Made by a program: the position numbers and the translations under genes
The notes under the pieces: generated by a model
The model's database searches: none
Seen by the model: only the letters and a program-made list of their open reading frames with translations
Told to the model about the DNA's origin: nothing
Source: Aquimarina amphilecti
GTDB taxonomy: Bacteria; Bacteroidota; Bacteroidia; Flavobacteriales; Flavobacteriaceae
Reading direction: 5' to 3'
DNA: 64,000 nt
Assembly (NCBI RefSeq): GCF_900109375.1
Contig: NZ_FOAB01000011.1
Coordinates: forward strand, 1 to 64,000
Shown: one piece after another, positions 54,404-62,853 of the stretch
Layout of the letters: each line of letters opens with the position of its first letter
Position numbering within the stretch: position 1 is the first letter of the stretch

Positions 54404-55104
54404 TGGGAACATTTAGTTTAATTTTTGTTCATCTGTTAGAGCTTATTGCCGCGATATTTGGAACATTCTATATTTTTAAATACCGAGAAGATAAATCTAC
54501 TCGGTATTTTACATATTTCTTGTGGTTAACAGTTTTTGTTGAGACTGTAGGGCTTATCCCAAATATTATACAATCAGTGGAAAGCTTTGGGCATTTGAAA
54601 GAAACTTTCTGGAATCAGAATTTCTGGTTGTACAATACGTATTTAATTCTCAGCTTTTTATTCTATCTTAATTATGTAAAAATGAATTTGAAATCCTCTA
54701 AGTTAAAAAAAGTTCTTATGATCTTTTTTTTAATTTATGGTTTATCGACTATAGTGAATCTTGTTTTTTCTAAGGTTTTATTTGAGGCATATTCAGCATA
54801 TAGTTTTGTTGTTGGTTCTATATTATTGTTCTTTTCAATTGGATTGTACTATTATGAAATTTTACAAAGTAATGCAATTCTTAATTTTAGTAGATCAATT
54901 CCTTTTTACTTTTCGGTTGGAACTTTAGTTTTTCACCTATGTGTTACTCCGTTATTTATATATAGTCGATATTATAGTAATAGAACTAGTCCTGAGTTTG
55001 TAGAGGTTTACGCCTTGATTCTTACAATAGCCAACATTTTTATGTATACTTGTTATATTATTGGATTTTTGATATGCTCGAAAAAGAACAAATCTTACTC
55101 ATAA
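54403..55104 (+). CDS. Seven-helix membrane protein, module gene 2
   Basis: 233 residues with seven likely membrane segments (about 3-24, 36-56, 78-95, 104-122, 131-150, 166-185, 200-225) and short loops; no large soluble domain. I recognise no transporter or channel motif. Its start overlaps the previous stop by one base, and the kinase start lies inside its last 31 bases, so the three are translationally linked. The size and layout suggest a membrane-embedded receptor or signal input for the kinase, analogous to 7TM sensor input domains that are usually fused to their kinase. This is inference. Confidence 0.7.
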   Translation: MGTFSLIFVHLLELIAAIFGTFYIFKYREDKSTRYFTYFLWLTVFVETVGLIPNIIQSVESFGHLKETFWNQNFWLYNTYLILSFLFYLNYVKMNLKSSKLKKVLMIFFLIYGLSTIVNLVFSKVLFEAYSAYSFVVGSILLFFSIGLYYYEILQSNAILNFSRSIPFYFSVGTLVFHLCVTPLFIYSRYYSNRTSPEFVEVYALILTIANIFMYTCYIIGFLICSKKNKSYS

Positions 55105-55862
55105 CATACTTTACTGTTATCATTTTATTTTTTGTGGTATTCGGTATAATGTTCTTTGTTGCTTTTCAGCGAAGAAAGAATAAACTACTTCTTGAGAAAT
55201 TCAAAGCAGAACAACGTTTCGAAGAAGAGCTACAAAATTCTAAATTAGAAATCCAGGAACAGACTCTTAAAAATGTAAGTTGGGAGTTACACGATAATAT
55301 TGGCCAGTTACTATCTACAGCAGTCATGCAGATTAATATTTTAAGCACGAATCTGGAACCAAAAATCAAAGAGTCCGTGCATGATATTAGAGGTTTGGTA
55401 GGAGATAGCCTGCAAGAAATAAGAAACCTATCAAAAACCTTAAATCATGAGGTTATCCAGAATATAGGGTTAGAAAAATCCATCCAAGTAGAATTAGACA
55501 GATTTAAAAAACTAAATTTTTTAACTCCCGAGTTAATTGTAGATGGAGAAGAAGTGCTTATCAACCCTAAAGATGAAATTATTATATATCGTATTGTTCA
55601 GGAGTTTTTCTCTAATACTATTAAGCATGCAGAAGCATCACACCTTCTAGTAAAATTAAATTATACTCCTCAGGATTTGACTATTGTTATAAAAGATGAC
55701 GGTGTAGGATATGATATGGAATCAGTGCAAGCCAACTCTGGATTATTAAATATGAAAAGTAGAGCAGCATTGGTCAATGCAAGTTTAGATTGTTTTTCAG
55801 AGCCCGGTAAAGGAGTATTGCTTACCTTGCGGTATCCATTTAAAGAAGAGGACAAAGTTTAA
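55074..55862 (+). CDS. HisKA_3-family sensor histidine kinase
   Basis: 262 residues from the ATG at 55074; a longer frame from 55050 would lie wholly within the preceding gene and adds MLYYWIFD. One membrane helix (8-30) leads to a coiled-coil-like linker (about 35-67) and the dimerisation/phospho-acceptor region VSWELHDNIGQLLSTAVMQI with His73. The HATPase has EFFSNTIKHAEASHL (N-box), DDGVGYDM and SGLLNMKSRAALVNASL. It has no extracellular sensor domain, so a separate protein is likely to provide input. Its response regulator follows after 16 bases. Confidence 0.9.
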   Translation: MLEKEQILLITYFTVIILFFVVFGIMFFVAFQRRKNKLLLEKFKAEQRFEEELQNSKLEIQEQTLKNVSWELHDNIGQLLSTAVMQINILSTNLEPKIKESVHDIRGLVGDSLQEIRNLSKTLNHEVIQNIGLEKSIQVELDRFKKLNFLTPELIVDGEEVLINPKDEIIIYRIVQEFFSNTIKHAEASHLLVKLNYTPQDLTIVIKDDGVGYDMESVQANSGLLNMKSRAALVNASLDCFSEPGKGVLLTLRYPFKEEDKV

Positions 55863-55878
55863 TAAAACTTAAACGGAA

Positions 55879-56535
55879 ATGAAGAAAAAAACGGTAGTTA
55901 TTGTAGATGATCATCTCCTATTTGCACAATCTCTAGAAAGCCTTATTTCTAACTTAGAAGGATATGAAGTACTTGCTATTCTTAAAAACGGAAAAGAGCT
56001 AACACAATATTATCTGCATAAAAGAAAAAAGCCAGAATTAATTTTATTAGATGTTAAGATGCCAGTTATGGATGGGATTCAAACCATGCAATGGTTAAAA
56101 GAAAATCAGCCAGAACAAAAAGTGTTAGCATTGACAATGGAGGATGATGAAGAGACAATTATAAAAATGTTGAGGGCAGGTGCAAGAGGGTATCTATTAA
56201 AGGATATTCATCCAGAGAACTTTGAATTTGCGATGAAAATGGTAATTGAGCAAGGATTCTATTATTCTAGTAAGATAGAAACTGCGCTAAAGTATTCTGA
56301 AAAAGCGGATGCAGATGTTAGTCAGAGTCTTACGGATAAATTAACAGATAGGGAATGGACTTTTTTAAAATATGCTTGTTCAGAACTTACGTATAAAAGT
56401 ATAGCAGGTGAAATGAACCTTAGTCCCAAAACAATAGAGAATTATAGGGAATCGGTTTTTAAAAAGCTGCAGGTAAAAACTAGAGTAGGTCTTGTCATAT
56501 ATTGTATGAAGAACAATTTATTCAAGTTAGATTAA
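55879..56535 (+). CDS. LuxR-family response regulator, partner of the 55074 kinase
   Basis: A 218-residue response regulator. The receiver domain has D10-D11, phospho-acceptor D58 in ELILLDVKMPVMDG and Lys in GYLLKD. The C-terminal LuxR helix-turn-helix (about 150-210) reads LTDREWTFLKYACSELTYKS, followed by NLSPKTIENYRESVFKKLQV. It is the last gene of the module. It may recognise the TAGGGGTA repeats in front of the operon. The ilv attenuator region follows after 61 bases. Confidence 0.9.
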   Translation: MKKKTVVIVDDHLLFAQSLESLISNLEGYEVLAILKNGKELTQYYLHKRKKPELILLDVKMPVMDGIQTMQWLKENQPEQKVLALTMEDDEETIIKMLRAGARGYLLKDIHPENFEFAMKMVIEQGFYYSSKIETALKYSEKADADVSQSLTDKLTDREWTFLKYACSELTYKSIAGEMNLSPKTIENYRESVFKKLQVKTRVGLVIYCMKNNLFKLD

Positions 56536-56596
56536 AAATTTACTTTTGAATACTATTTGTTTTTAGAAAAAATATTTTGTTATATTTACCGCACAA

Positions 56597-56662
56597 ATGA
56601 AATCAAACAATATCAATATTATCAATATCATTAGAAACGTCGTGATTATTTCACCACGTTGA
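56597..56662 (+). CDS. ilv leader peptide 1
   Basis: A 21-codon frame starting MKSNNINIINIIRNVV and ending IISPR. Seven Ile and two Val lie among 21 residues, directly before a terminator and upstream of ilvDBNCA. The last codons lie in a hairpin: AACGTCGTG (56636-56644), loop ATTATTT, CACCACGTT (56652-56660), with one C-C mismatch. AAAGGGAT (56662-56669), just after the coding part, is complementary to ATCCCTTT (56696-56703), the left arm of the terminator. A ribosome slowed at the Ile/Val codons would therefore allow an antiterminator. No Shine-Dalgarno sequence is seen, as is usual in Bacteroidota. Confidence 0.85.
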   Translation: MKSNNINIINIIRNVVIISPR

Positions 56663-56693
56663 AAGGGATATTTATAGTATAAAAAATATATTA

Positions 56694-56724
56694 AAATCCC
56701 TTTACGAAAGTAAAGGGATTTTTT
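56694..56724 (+). terminator. ilv attenuator terminator 1
   Basis: AAATCCCTTTAC (56694-56705), tetraloop GAAA, exact complement (56710-56721), with T6 ending at 56724. Its left arm can pair alternatively with 56662-56669. Confidence 0.88.
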
Positions 56725-56746
56725 ATTGTTGTTTAATAATAGAACA

Positions 56747-56812
56747 ATGGAAATAGTAAAAAATATTAGTATTAATGTCATTAGTATCGTTGTGATTATT
56801 TCACTGCGGTGA
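56747..56812 (+). CDS. ilv leader peptide 2
   Basis: A second 21-codon frame starting MEIVKNISINVISIVV and ending IISLR. Seven Ile, four Val and one Leu lie among 21 residues. It has the same length and the same VVIIS-x-R ending as leader 1. The embedded hairpin keeps the geometry: strand 56786-56794, the identical loop ATTATTT, strand 56802-56810, and a mismatch at the same stem position (T-T instead of C-C). GAAGGGG (56811-56817) can pair with the left arm of the following terminator (one G-U). It looks like a diverged duplicate of the first attenuator. Confidence 0.85.
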   Translation: MEIVKNISINVISIVVIISLR

Positions 56813-56840
56813 AGGGGATGTTGATGCAATTTAAATACTA

Positions 56841-56872
56841 AACTCCCTTCTATATTAGAAGGGAGTTTTTTT
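56841..56872 (+). terminator. ilv attenuator terminator 2
   Basis: AACTCCCTTCTA (56841-56852), loop TAT, exact complement (56856-56867), followed by a T7 run (56866-56872). Transcripts that pass both terminators reach ilvD at 57122. The 249 bases between hold no gene that I can support. Confidence 0.88.
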
Positions 56873-57121
56873 ATGCCTAAAAAATAATGTGTAACAAAAA
56901 TTAACAAATAGTGATTGTAAATAAAAAGAGTGTAAGTGTTTGTAAATCAATAAATAAAGTTTGTTTGGTGGTGGTTGGATGTTGTAAGCTTATTGAATAT
57001 AATTCAACAGTTTAGTCATTACGAAATAATTTTATACTATGGTTTATTTGATTAAGTATGAATTTGATAGAAAACCAGTTAAAATTTTAGATAATTATTA
57101 AAAAATTCACATTCAAAAGGG

Positions 57122-58798
57122 ATGAGTATTAATAAATATAGTAAACAAGTAACACAAGATGATACGCAACCAGCCGCACAGGCCATGTTGCACGCAATTG
57201 GTTTAACAGATGAAGATTTTAACAAACCTCTTGTGGGTATTGCTAGTACAGGTTACGAAGGTAATCCTTGTAATATGCATCTTAATGATTTAGCAAAATT
57301 AGTAAAACAAGGAACCAAAGAAGAAGATGTAGTGGGCCTTATATTTAATACAATCGGTGTTAGTGATGGTATTTCTATGGGAACTCCTGGAATGCGTTTT
57401 TCTCTACCATCAAGAGATGTGATTGCTGATTCTATGGAAACCGTGGTTCAGGCAATGTCTTATGATGGTATGGTAACTGTGGTAGGTTGTGATAAAAATA
57501 TGCCAGGTGCCTTGATGGCAATGATTCGATTAAATCGACCATCAGTGTTAGTGTACGGAGGTACTATTGCTTCTGGATGTCACGAAGGAAAGAAACTAGA
57601 TATTGTTTCAGCGTTTGAAGCTTGGGGAGAAAAGGTAGCGGGAACTATGGAGAATAGCGAATATAAAAGCGTTATTAAAAAAGCGGTTCCAGGTGCTGGA
57701 GCTTGTGGAGGAATGTATACTGCGAATACAATGGCTTCTGCCATTGAAGCTCTAGGAATGTCACTACCTTATAATTCTTCTAACCCAGCAATAAGTAAAA
57801 ACAAAGAACAAGAAAGTATAGCAGCAGGACGTGCTATGCGAACGCTGTTAGAGAAAGATATTAAGCCATTAGATATTGTAACCAAAAAATCCTTAGAAAA
57901 TGCGATTCGTTTAGTTACAGTACTCGGTGGTTCTACGAATGCGGTATTACATTTTCTAGCAATTGCTAGAGCTGCGGATGTAGAGTTTACGTTAGCAGAT
58001 TTTCAAAGAATAAGTGATGAAACACCATTTTTAGCTGATCTTAAGCCAAGTGGAAAATATTTGATGGAGGATGTACATGAGGTAGGCGGGGTTCCCGCAG
58101 TACTCAAATATCTTTTAAAGAAAGGATTGTTGCATGGAGATTGTTTAACGGTAACAGGAAAAACACTCACAGAAAATCTTTTAGATGTTCCAGATCTTAC
58201 AGAAGGACAGGATGTAATAAAGCCATTAGAGAACCCAATCAAACCAACTGGTCATTTAAGAATTATGTTTGGTAATCTGGCAGAAGATGGTTGTGTTGCT
58301 AAAATTACAGGAAAAGAAGGACTTCGTTTTCAAGGAAAAGCAAAAGTTTTTGATAGTGAATATGATGCCAATGATGGAATAAGAGATGGATTGGTTAATA
58401 AAGGTAATGTAGTCGTCATAAGGTACGAAGGTCCTAAAGGAGGTCCCGGAATGCCAGAGATGTTAAAACCGACTGCGGCAATCATGGGAGCGGGCCTTGG
58501 TAAAGAGGTAGCATTAATTACAGACGGAAGATTCTCAGGTGGTACTCATGGGTTTGTGGTTGGTCATATCACTCCAGAAGCACAAGAAGGTGGATTGATT
58601 GCATTAGTAAAAGATGGAGATGTTATTACCATTGATGCAGAAACAAATTCTATTACTGTCGCTATTGAAGAAGAAGAAATTAAGAGAAGAAAAGCTTCTT
58701 GGATTCAGCCACCATTGAAATTCAAAAAAGGAGTTTTATATAAATATGCAAATACAGTTTCATCTGCATCACAAGGATGTGTTACAGATGAGTTCTAA
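57122..58798 (+). CDS. ilvD: Dihydroxy-acid dehydratase IlvD
   Basis: A 558-residue iron-sulfur enzyme that dehydrates dihydroxy acids to the keto-acid precursors of valine and isoleucine. Cluster cysteines are visible in GYEGNPCNMHLNDLA (Cys about 51), VVGCDKNMPGALMA (about 122) and GAGACGGMYTANTMASAIEA (about 195). The catalytic-end motif DGRFSGGTHGFVVGHITPEA is near residue 470. It is first in the operon and is preceded by the tandem attenuators. Length and motifs are normal for the family. Confidence 0.96.
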   Translation: MSINKYSKQVTQDDTQPAAQAMLHAIGLTDEDFNKPLVGIASTGYEGNPCNMHLNDLAKLVKQGTKEEDVVGLIFNTIGVSDGISMGTPGMRFSLPSRDVIADSMETVVQAMSYDGMVTVVGCDKNMPGALMAMIRLNRPSVLVYGGTIASGCHEGKKLDIVSAFEAWGEKVAGTMENSEYKSVIKKAVPGAGACGGMYTANTMASAIEALGMSLPYNSSNPAISKNKEQESIAAGRAMRTLLEKDIKPLDIVTKKSLENAIRLVTVLGGSTNAVLHFLAIARAADVEFTLADFQRISDETPFLADLKPSGKYLMEDVHEVGGVPAVLKYLLKKGLLHGDCLTVTGKTLTENLLDVPDLTEGQDVIKPLENPIKPTGHLRIMFGNLAEDGCVAKITGKEGLRFQGKAKVFDSEYDANDGIRDGLVNKGNVVVIRYEGPKGGPGMPEMLKPTAAIMGAGLGKEVALITDGRFSGGTHGFVVGHITPEAQEGGLIALVKDGDVITIDAETNSITVAIEEEEIKRRKASWIQPPLKFKKGVLYKYANTVSSASQGCVTDEF

Positions 58799-58841
58799 AA
58801 GAACATTTCAGCATAACTGAAATATAAAAACATATAGCGTA

Positions 58842-60575
58842 ATGGAGACACAAACGCAAATAATAGAAAAAGAAATAGAAGAAACCACTGGTCCTATGAC
58901 AGGTGCAGAAGCAGTAATACATTGTTTACTTGCGGAAGGTGTGGACTTAATTTATGGATATCCTGGAGGAGCAATAATGCCAGTTTATGATGAGCTTTAT
59001 AAGTTTCAGGATAAACTACATCATGTACTTACTAGGCATGAACAAGGAGCTACACATGCTGCTCAAGGATATGCAAGAACAAGTGGTAAAGTAGGTGTAG
59101 CTATTGCAACGTCTGGTCCTGGAGCTACTAATTTTGTGACAGGTATTGCGGACGCGCAAATAGATTCTACGCCCATGGTTTGTATTACGGGACAGGTTGG
59201 TTCTCATTTATTAGGGTCTGATGCTTTTCAGGAAACGGATATTATAGGGATTTCAACTCCAATTACTAAATGGAATCATCAGGTTACTAAAGCTGAAGAT
59301 ATTCCTTCTGTGTTAGCCAAAGCATTTTATATTGCTCGTTCAGGTCGTCCAGGTCCTGTTTTGATTGATATAACAAAAGACGCTCAGTTTGGTGAACTTG
59401 ATTTTAAATACGAAAAATGTAAAGGAGTTCGAAGTTATAAGCCAGTTCCTGAAACAGATCCTAAAACATTAAAGCACGCGGCGGATTTGATCAACAATGC
59501 AAAAAAGCCAATGATCGTTTTTGGTCAAGGAGTTATTCTTGGAGAGGCCGAAGAAGAACTAAAAAGTTTTGTAAACAAATCAGGTGTTCCTGCTGCTTGG
59601 ACAATATTGGGATTATCAGCATTGCCTACAGCTCATGAGTTAAATGTTGGTATGGTAGGAATGCACGGTAATTATGGGCCTAATAAGCTTACTAATGAAT
59701 GTGACTTACTAATAGCAATTGGAATGCGTTTTGATGATCGGGTTACGGGTAATTTGGAAACCTACGCTAAACAAGCTAAGATTATTCATTTTGAAATTGA
59801 TCCAGCAGAAGTAAATAAAAATGTAGAGGTTAATGTTGCTGTAATGGGTAATGTGAAGAATACACTGGCAGATATTCTTCCTTTAGTGAATGCTAATACT
59901 CATAAAGCTTGGTTACAGGAATTTAAGGATTTTGATACTGTAGAATATGATAAGGTGATCAAAGAAGAACTATACCCATCAAAAGATGGACTTTCTATGG
60001 GAGAAGTGCTTAGAGGTATTAATGAAGAAACAAAAGGAGATGCCGTAATCGTATCAGACGTGGGACAGCATCAAATGATAGCTTGTAGATATGCTGAGTT
60101 TGTAAAAACAAAGAGTAATGTGACTTCTGGAGGATTAGGAACTATGGGGTTTGCATTGCCAGCTGCAATTGGAGCTAAAATGGGGGCACCAGAACGAGAA
60201 GTTGTAGCAATAATTGGAGACGGTGGATATCAAATGACCATACAGGAATTGGGAACTATTTTCCAAACAAGAGTTCCTGTGAAAATTGTAGTGTTAAATA
60301 ATGACTTTTTAGGAATGGTACGTCAATGGCAGCAATTATTTTTTGATAAAAGATATGCTTCTACTGAAATGGTAAATCCCGATTTTGTAACTATTGCTAA
60401 GGGGTATCATATTGATGCAAAAAGAGTTTCTAAAAGAGAAGAACTAGGTTCTGCAATAGAGGAAATGATTGCCTCTAATGAGCCTTACTTTTTAGAAGTA
60501 TGTGTAGAAAAAGAAAATAATGTATTCCCGATGATACCAACAGGAGCATCGGTTTCAGATATAAGATTGAGTTAG
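58842..60575 (+). CDS. ilvB: Acetolactate synthase large subunit
   Basis: A 577-residue TPP-dependent enzyme that condenses pyruvate with pyruvate or 2-oxobutyrate. The N-terminal domain shows DLIYGYPGGAIMPVYDEL and HEQGATHAAQGYAR, with the catalytic Glu. The FAD-binding middle contains NVGMVGMHGNYGPN. The TPP/Mg motif is GDGGYQMTIQELGTIFQ followed by VVLNNDFLGMVRQWQ. Gaps are 43 bases to ilvD and 2 bases to the regulatory subunit gene. Confidence 0.96.
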   Translation: METQTQIIEKEIEETTGPMTGAEAVIHCLLAEGVDLIYGYPGGAIMPVYDELYKFQDKLHHVLTRHEQGATHAAQGYARTSGKVGVAIATSGPGATNFVTGIADAQIDSTPMVCITGQVGSHLLGSDAFQETDIIGISTPITKWNHQVTKAEDIPSVLAKAFYIARSGRPGPVLIDITKDAQFGELDFKYEKCKGVRSYKPVPETDPKTLKHAADLINNAKKPMIVFGQGVILGEAEEELKSFVNKSGVPAAWTILGLSALPTAHELNVGMVGMHGNYGPNKLTNECDLLIAIGMRFDDRVTGNLETYAKQAKIIHFEIDPAEVNKNVEVNVAVMGNVKNTLADILPLVNANTHKAWLQEFKDFDTVEYDKVIKEELYPSKDGLSMGEVLRGINEETKGDAVIVSDVGQHQMIACRYAEFVKTKSNVTSGGLGTMGFALPAAIGAKMGAPEREVVAIIGDGGYQMTIQELGTIFQTRVPVKIVVLNNDFLGMVRQWQQLFFDKRYASTEMVNPDFVTIAKGYHIDAKRVSKREELGSAIEEMIASNEPYFLEVCVEKENNVFPMIPTGASVSDIRLS

Positions 60576-60577
60576 TT

Positions 60578-61111
60578 ATGGAGAGAGAATGTTATACCAT
60601 ATCAGTATATACTGAGAATAATATAGGATTGCTTAATAGAATATCAGCAATTTTCCTAAAACGTCATATCAACTTAGATAGTATGACAGCTTCAGTTTCA
60701 GAAATCAAAGATGTATTTCGATTTACCATTGTAGTAAAAATAACAGAAGAACGTGTTAAAAAATTGGTGGGTCAGATAGAAAAGCAAATCGAAGTAATTA
60801 AAGCTTTTTATCATAAAGATGATGAAACTATTTATCAGGAAACAGCATTGTTTAAAGTAGCTTCAAAATTATTGTTTGAAGAACGCCAAATACAAAATGT
60901 TATTAAAGAAAGTAATGCAAATATTGTCACTGTAACTCCAGAGTTTTTTGTGTTAGAAAAAACTGGAAGACGCAAAGAAGTAGAGGAACTGTATGATAAG
61001 TTAGAGCCTTATGGGTTGATGCAATTTGTGCGTTCTGGTAGGATTGCCGTGACAAAAGAAAAGATGCATATTTCTAAAATAATCGAAAGTTTCGGAATAG
61101 AAGTAGCATAA
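60578..61111 (+). CDS. ilvN: Acetolactate synthase small (regulatory) subunit
   Basis: 177 residues. The N-terminal ACT domain reads YTISVYTENNIGLLNRISAI, then FLKRHINLDSMTASVSE, the valine-feedback site of the family. The second half (about 85-165) is the ALS_ss_C domain (VTVTPEFFVLEKTGRRKEVE, MQFVRSGRIAVTKEKMHI). It is translated from an ATG 2 bases after the ilvB stop. The family is called IlvN or IlvH depending on isoform. Confidence 0.94.
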   Translation: MERECYTISVYTENNIGLLNRISAIFLKRHINLDSMTASVSEIKDVFRFTIVVKITEERVKKLVGQIEKQIEVIKAFYHKDDETIYQETALFKVASKLLFEERQIQNVIKESNANIVTVTPEFFVLEKTGRRKEVEELYDKLEPYGLMQFVRSGRIAVTKEKMHISKIIESFGIEVA

Positions 61112-61190
61112 TACTTAAAAAACAAACAACTAAAAATCAAAATTAAATAGATTTCCGTGTAAGCGGAAGTAACCACAAATTAAGAAGGAA

Positions 61191-62666
61191 ATGGCAAATT
61201 ATTTTAATACGCTATCATTAAGAGATCAATTAACACAATTAGGGAAATGTAGATTTATGAATTCCTCTGAATTTACAGATGGAGTTGATGAACTAAAAGG
61301 AAAAAAAATAGTAATTGTGGGTTGCGGAGCACAAGGACTTAATCAAGGATTGAATATGAGAGATTCGGGATTAGATATTTCATATACTTTGCGCGAGGCT
61401 GCCATTAAAGAAGAAAGACAATCATATAAGAACGCAACAGGTAATGGTTTTGCTGTAGGAACATATGAAGAATTAGTTCCAAATGCAGATGTAGTGATTA
61501 ATCTTACACCAGATAAGCAACATACACAGGTTGTGAATACTGTCATGCCTTTGATGAAGAAAGGAGCTACTTTATCTTATTCTCATGGATTTAATATCGT
61601 AGAAGAAGGAATGCAAGTAAGAGAAGATCTGACAGTGATTATGGTTGCACCAAAATGCCCTGGCTCTGAAGTTAGAGAAGAATATAAAAGAGGGTTTGGA
61701 GTGCCTACGCTTATTGCTGTACATCCAGAAAATGATCCTCAAGGGCATGGATTGGCTCAAGCAAAAGCATATGCTGTGGGAACAGGTGGCGATAGAGCTG
61801 GTGTCTTAGAATCTTCATTTGTAGCAGAAGTAAAATCTGATTTGATGGGAGAGCAAACTATCTTATGTGGATTGTTGCAAACAGGTTCAATTCTTTGTTT
61901 TGATAAGATGGTTGCGAAAGGAATTGATGCAGGATATGCGTCAAAACTAATCCAATACGGATGGGAAACTATTACTGAAGGACTGAAGTATGGAGGAATT
62001 ACGAATATGATGGATAGATTATCTAATCCTTCTAAGATTAAGGCATTCGAACTTTCTGAAGAATTAAAGGATATTATGCGTCCATTATTTCAGAAACACA
62101 TGGATGATATTATTGGAGGACATTTCTCTAAGACAATGATGGAAGATTGGGGGAATGATGATAAGAACTTATTGTCCTGGAGAGCAGCAACTGGAGAAAC
62201 AGCATTTGAAAAAACACCTGCTGGCGATGTTGAAATTTCAGAACAAGAGTTTTATGATAATGGCGTATTAATGGTAGCAATGGTACGAGCAGGAGTGGAA
62301 CTAGCTTTTGAGGCAATGACTTCTTCTGGTATTATAGAAGAATCGGCATATTACGAATCTTTACATGAAACACCACTTATTGCGAATACCATAGCTCGTA
62401 AGAAATTGTTTGAAATGAATAGAGTAATTTCTGATACTGCTGAGTATGGTTGTTATTTGTTTGATCATGCTTGTAAACCGTTGTTAGGAGACTTCATGAA
62501 AAATGTGGATACAGATGTAATCGGAAAAGCATTTGATCAAGGTAAGAACAATGGAGTAGATAACGCAAAGTTAATTGAAGTAAACGCAGCTTTAAGAAAT
62601 CATCCGATAGAAGTGGTAGGAGCAAGATTAAGAGCTTCTATGACAGCAATGAAACGAGTAATTTAA
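61191..62666 (+). CDS. ilvC: Ketol-acid reductoisomerase, class II (long form)
   Basis: A 491-residue NADP-dependent enzyme that isomerises and reduces acetolactate and acetohydroxybutyrate. The nucleotide-binding motif is IVIVGCGAQGLNQGLNMRDS (about 41-60). Then come VINLTPDKQH, YSHGFNIVEE, APKCPGSEVREEYKRGFGVP and the Mg-binding DLMGEQTILCGLLQTG. At 491 residues with a duplicated C-terminal domain it is the class II form, like the E. coli enzyme, not the 330-residue class I form. AAGGAA lies just before the start. The 79-base gap before it contains a short hairpin near 61150 (TTTCCG...CGGAA). Confidence 0.96.
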   Translation: MANYFNTLSLRDQLTQLGKCRFMNSSEFTDGVDELKGKKIVIVGCGAQGLNQGLNMRDSGLDISYTLREAAIKEERQSYKNATGNGFAVGTYEELVPNADVVINLTPDKQHTQVVNTVMPLMKKGATLSYSHGFNIVEEGMQVREDLTVIMVAPKCPGSEVREEYKRGFGVPTLIAVHPENDPQGHGLAQAKAYAVGTGGDRAGVLESSFVAEVKSDLMGEQTILCGLLQTGSILCFDKMVAKGIDAGYASKLIQYGWETITEGLKYGGITNMMDRLSNPSKIKAFELSEELKDIMRPLFQKHMDDIIGGHFSKTMMEDWGNDDKNLLSWRAATGETAFEKTPAGDVEISEQEFYDNGVLMVAMVRAGVELAFEAMTSSGIIEESAYYESLHETPLIANTIARKKLFEMNRVISDTAEYGCYLFDHACKPLLGDFMKNVDTDVIGKAFDQGKNNGVDNAKLIEVNAALRNHPIEVVGARLRASMTAMKRVI

Positions 62667-62853
62667 CAATAGTAAATTATCCTAAATGATTGTTTACGAG
62701 TTCAATCTGTCAACTAAAACAATAGAAATAATAGATTAAACCAATTGTATAATAATTTATTTGTCTAGCTGGGTCTGTCGAAGTTTTTTGAGATGTGTAT
62801 TGTGTAATCTTTGATGGACTCAGACTGGCAGATATAATTAATTAACTTATTAT

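Noticed and set aside
56563..56907. 114-codon minus-strand frame across the ilv leader region
   Set aside because: Created by the repeated hairpins; the plus-strand leader peptides and terminators explain the sequence.
57040..57102. Third possible leader peptide (ATG at about 57040, 20 codons) before ilvD
   Set aside because: Not rich in Ile, Val or Leu and no terminator follows, unlike leaders 1 and 2.
62667..62853. GC-richer words such as CTGTCGAAG and GACTCAGACTGGCAG between ilvC and ilvA considered as a mobile-element scar or attenuator
   Set aside because: No target duplication, terminator or leader frame could be found; similar words are scattered in intergenic DNA (for example near 17600).
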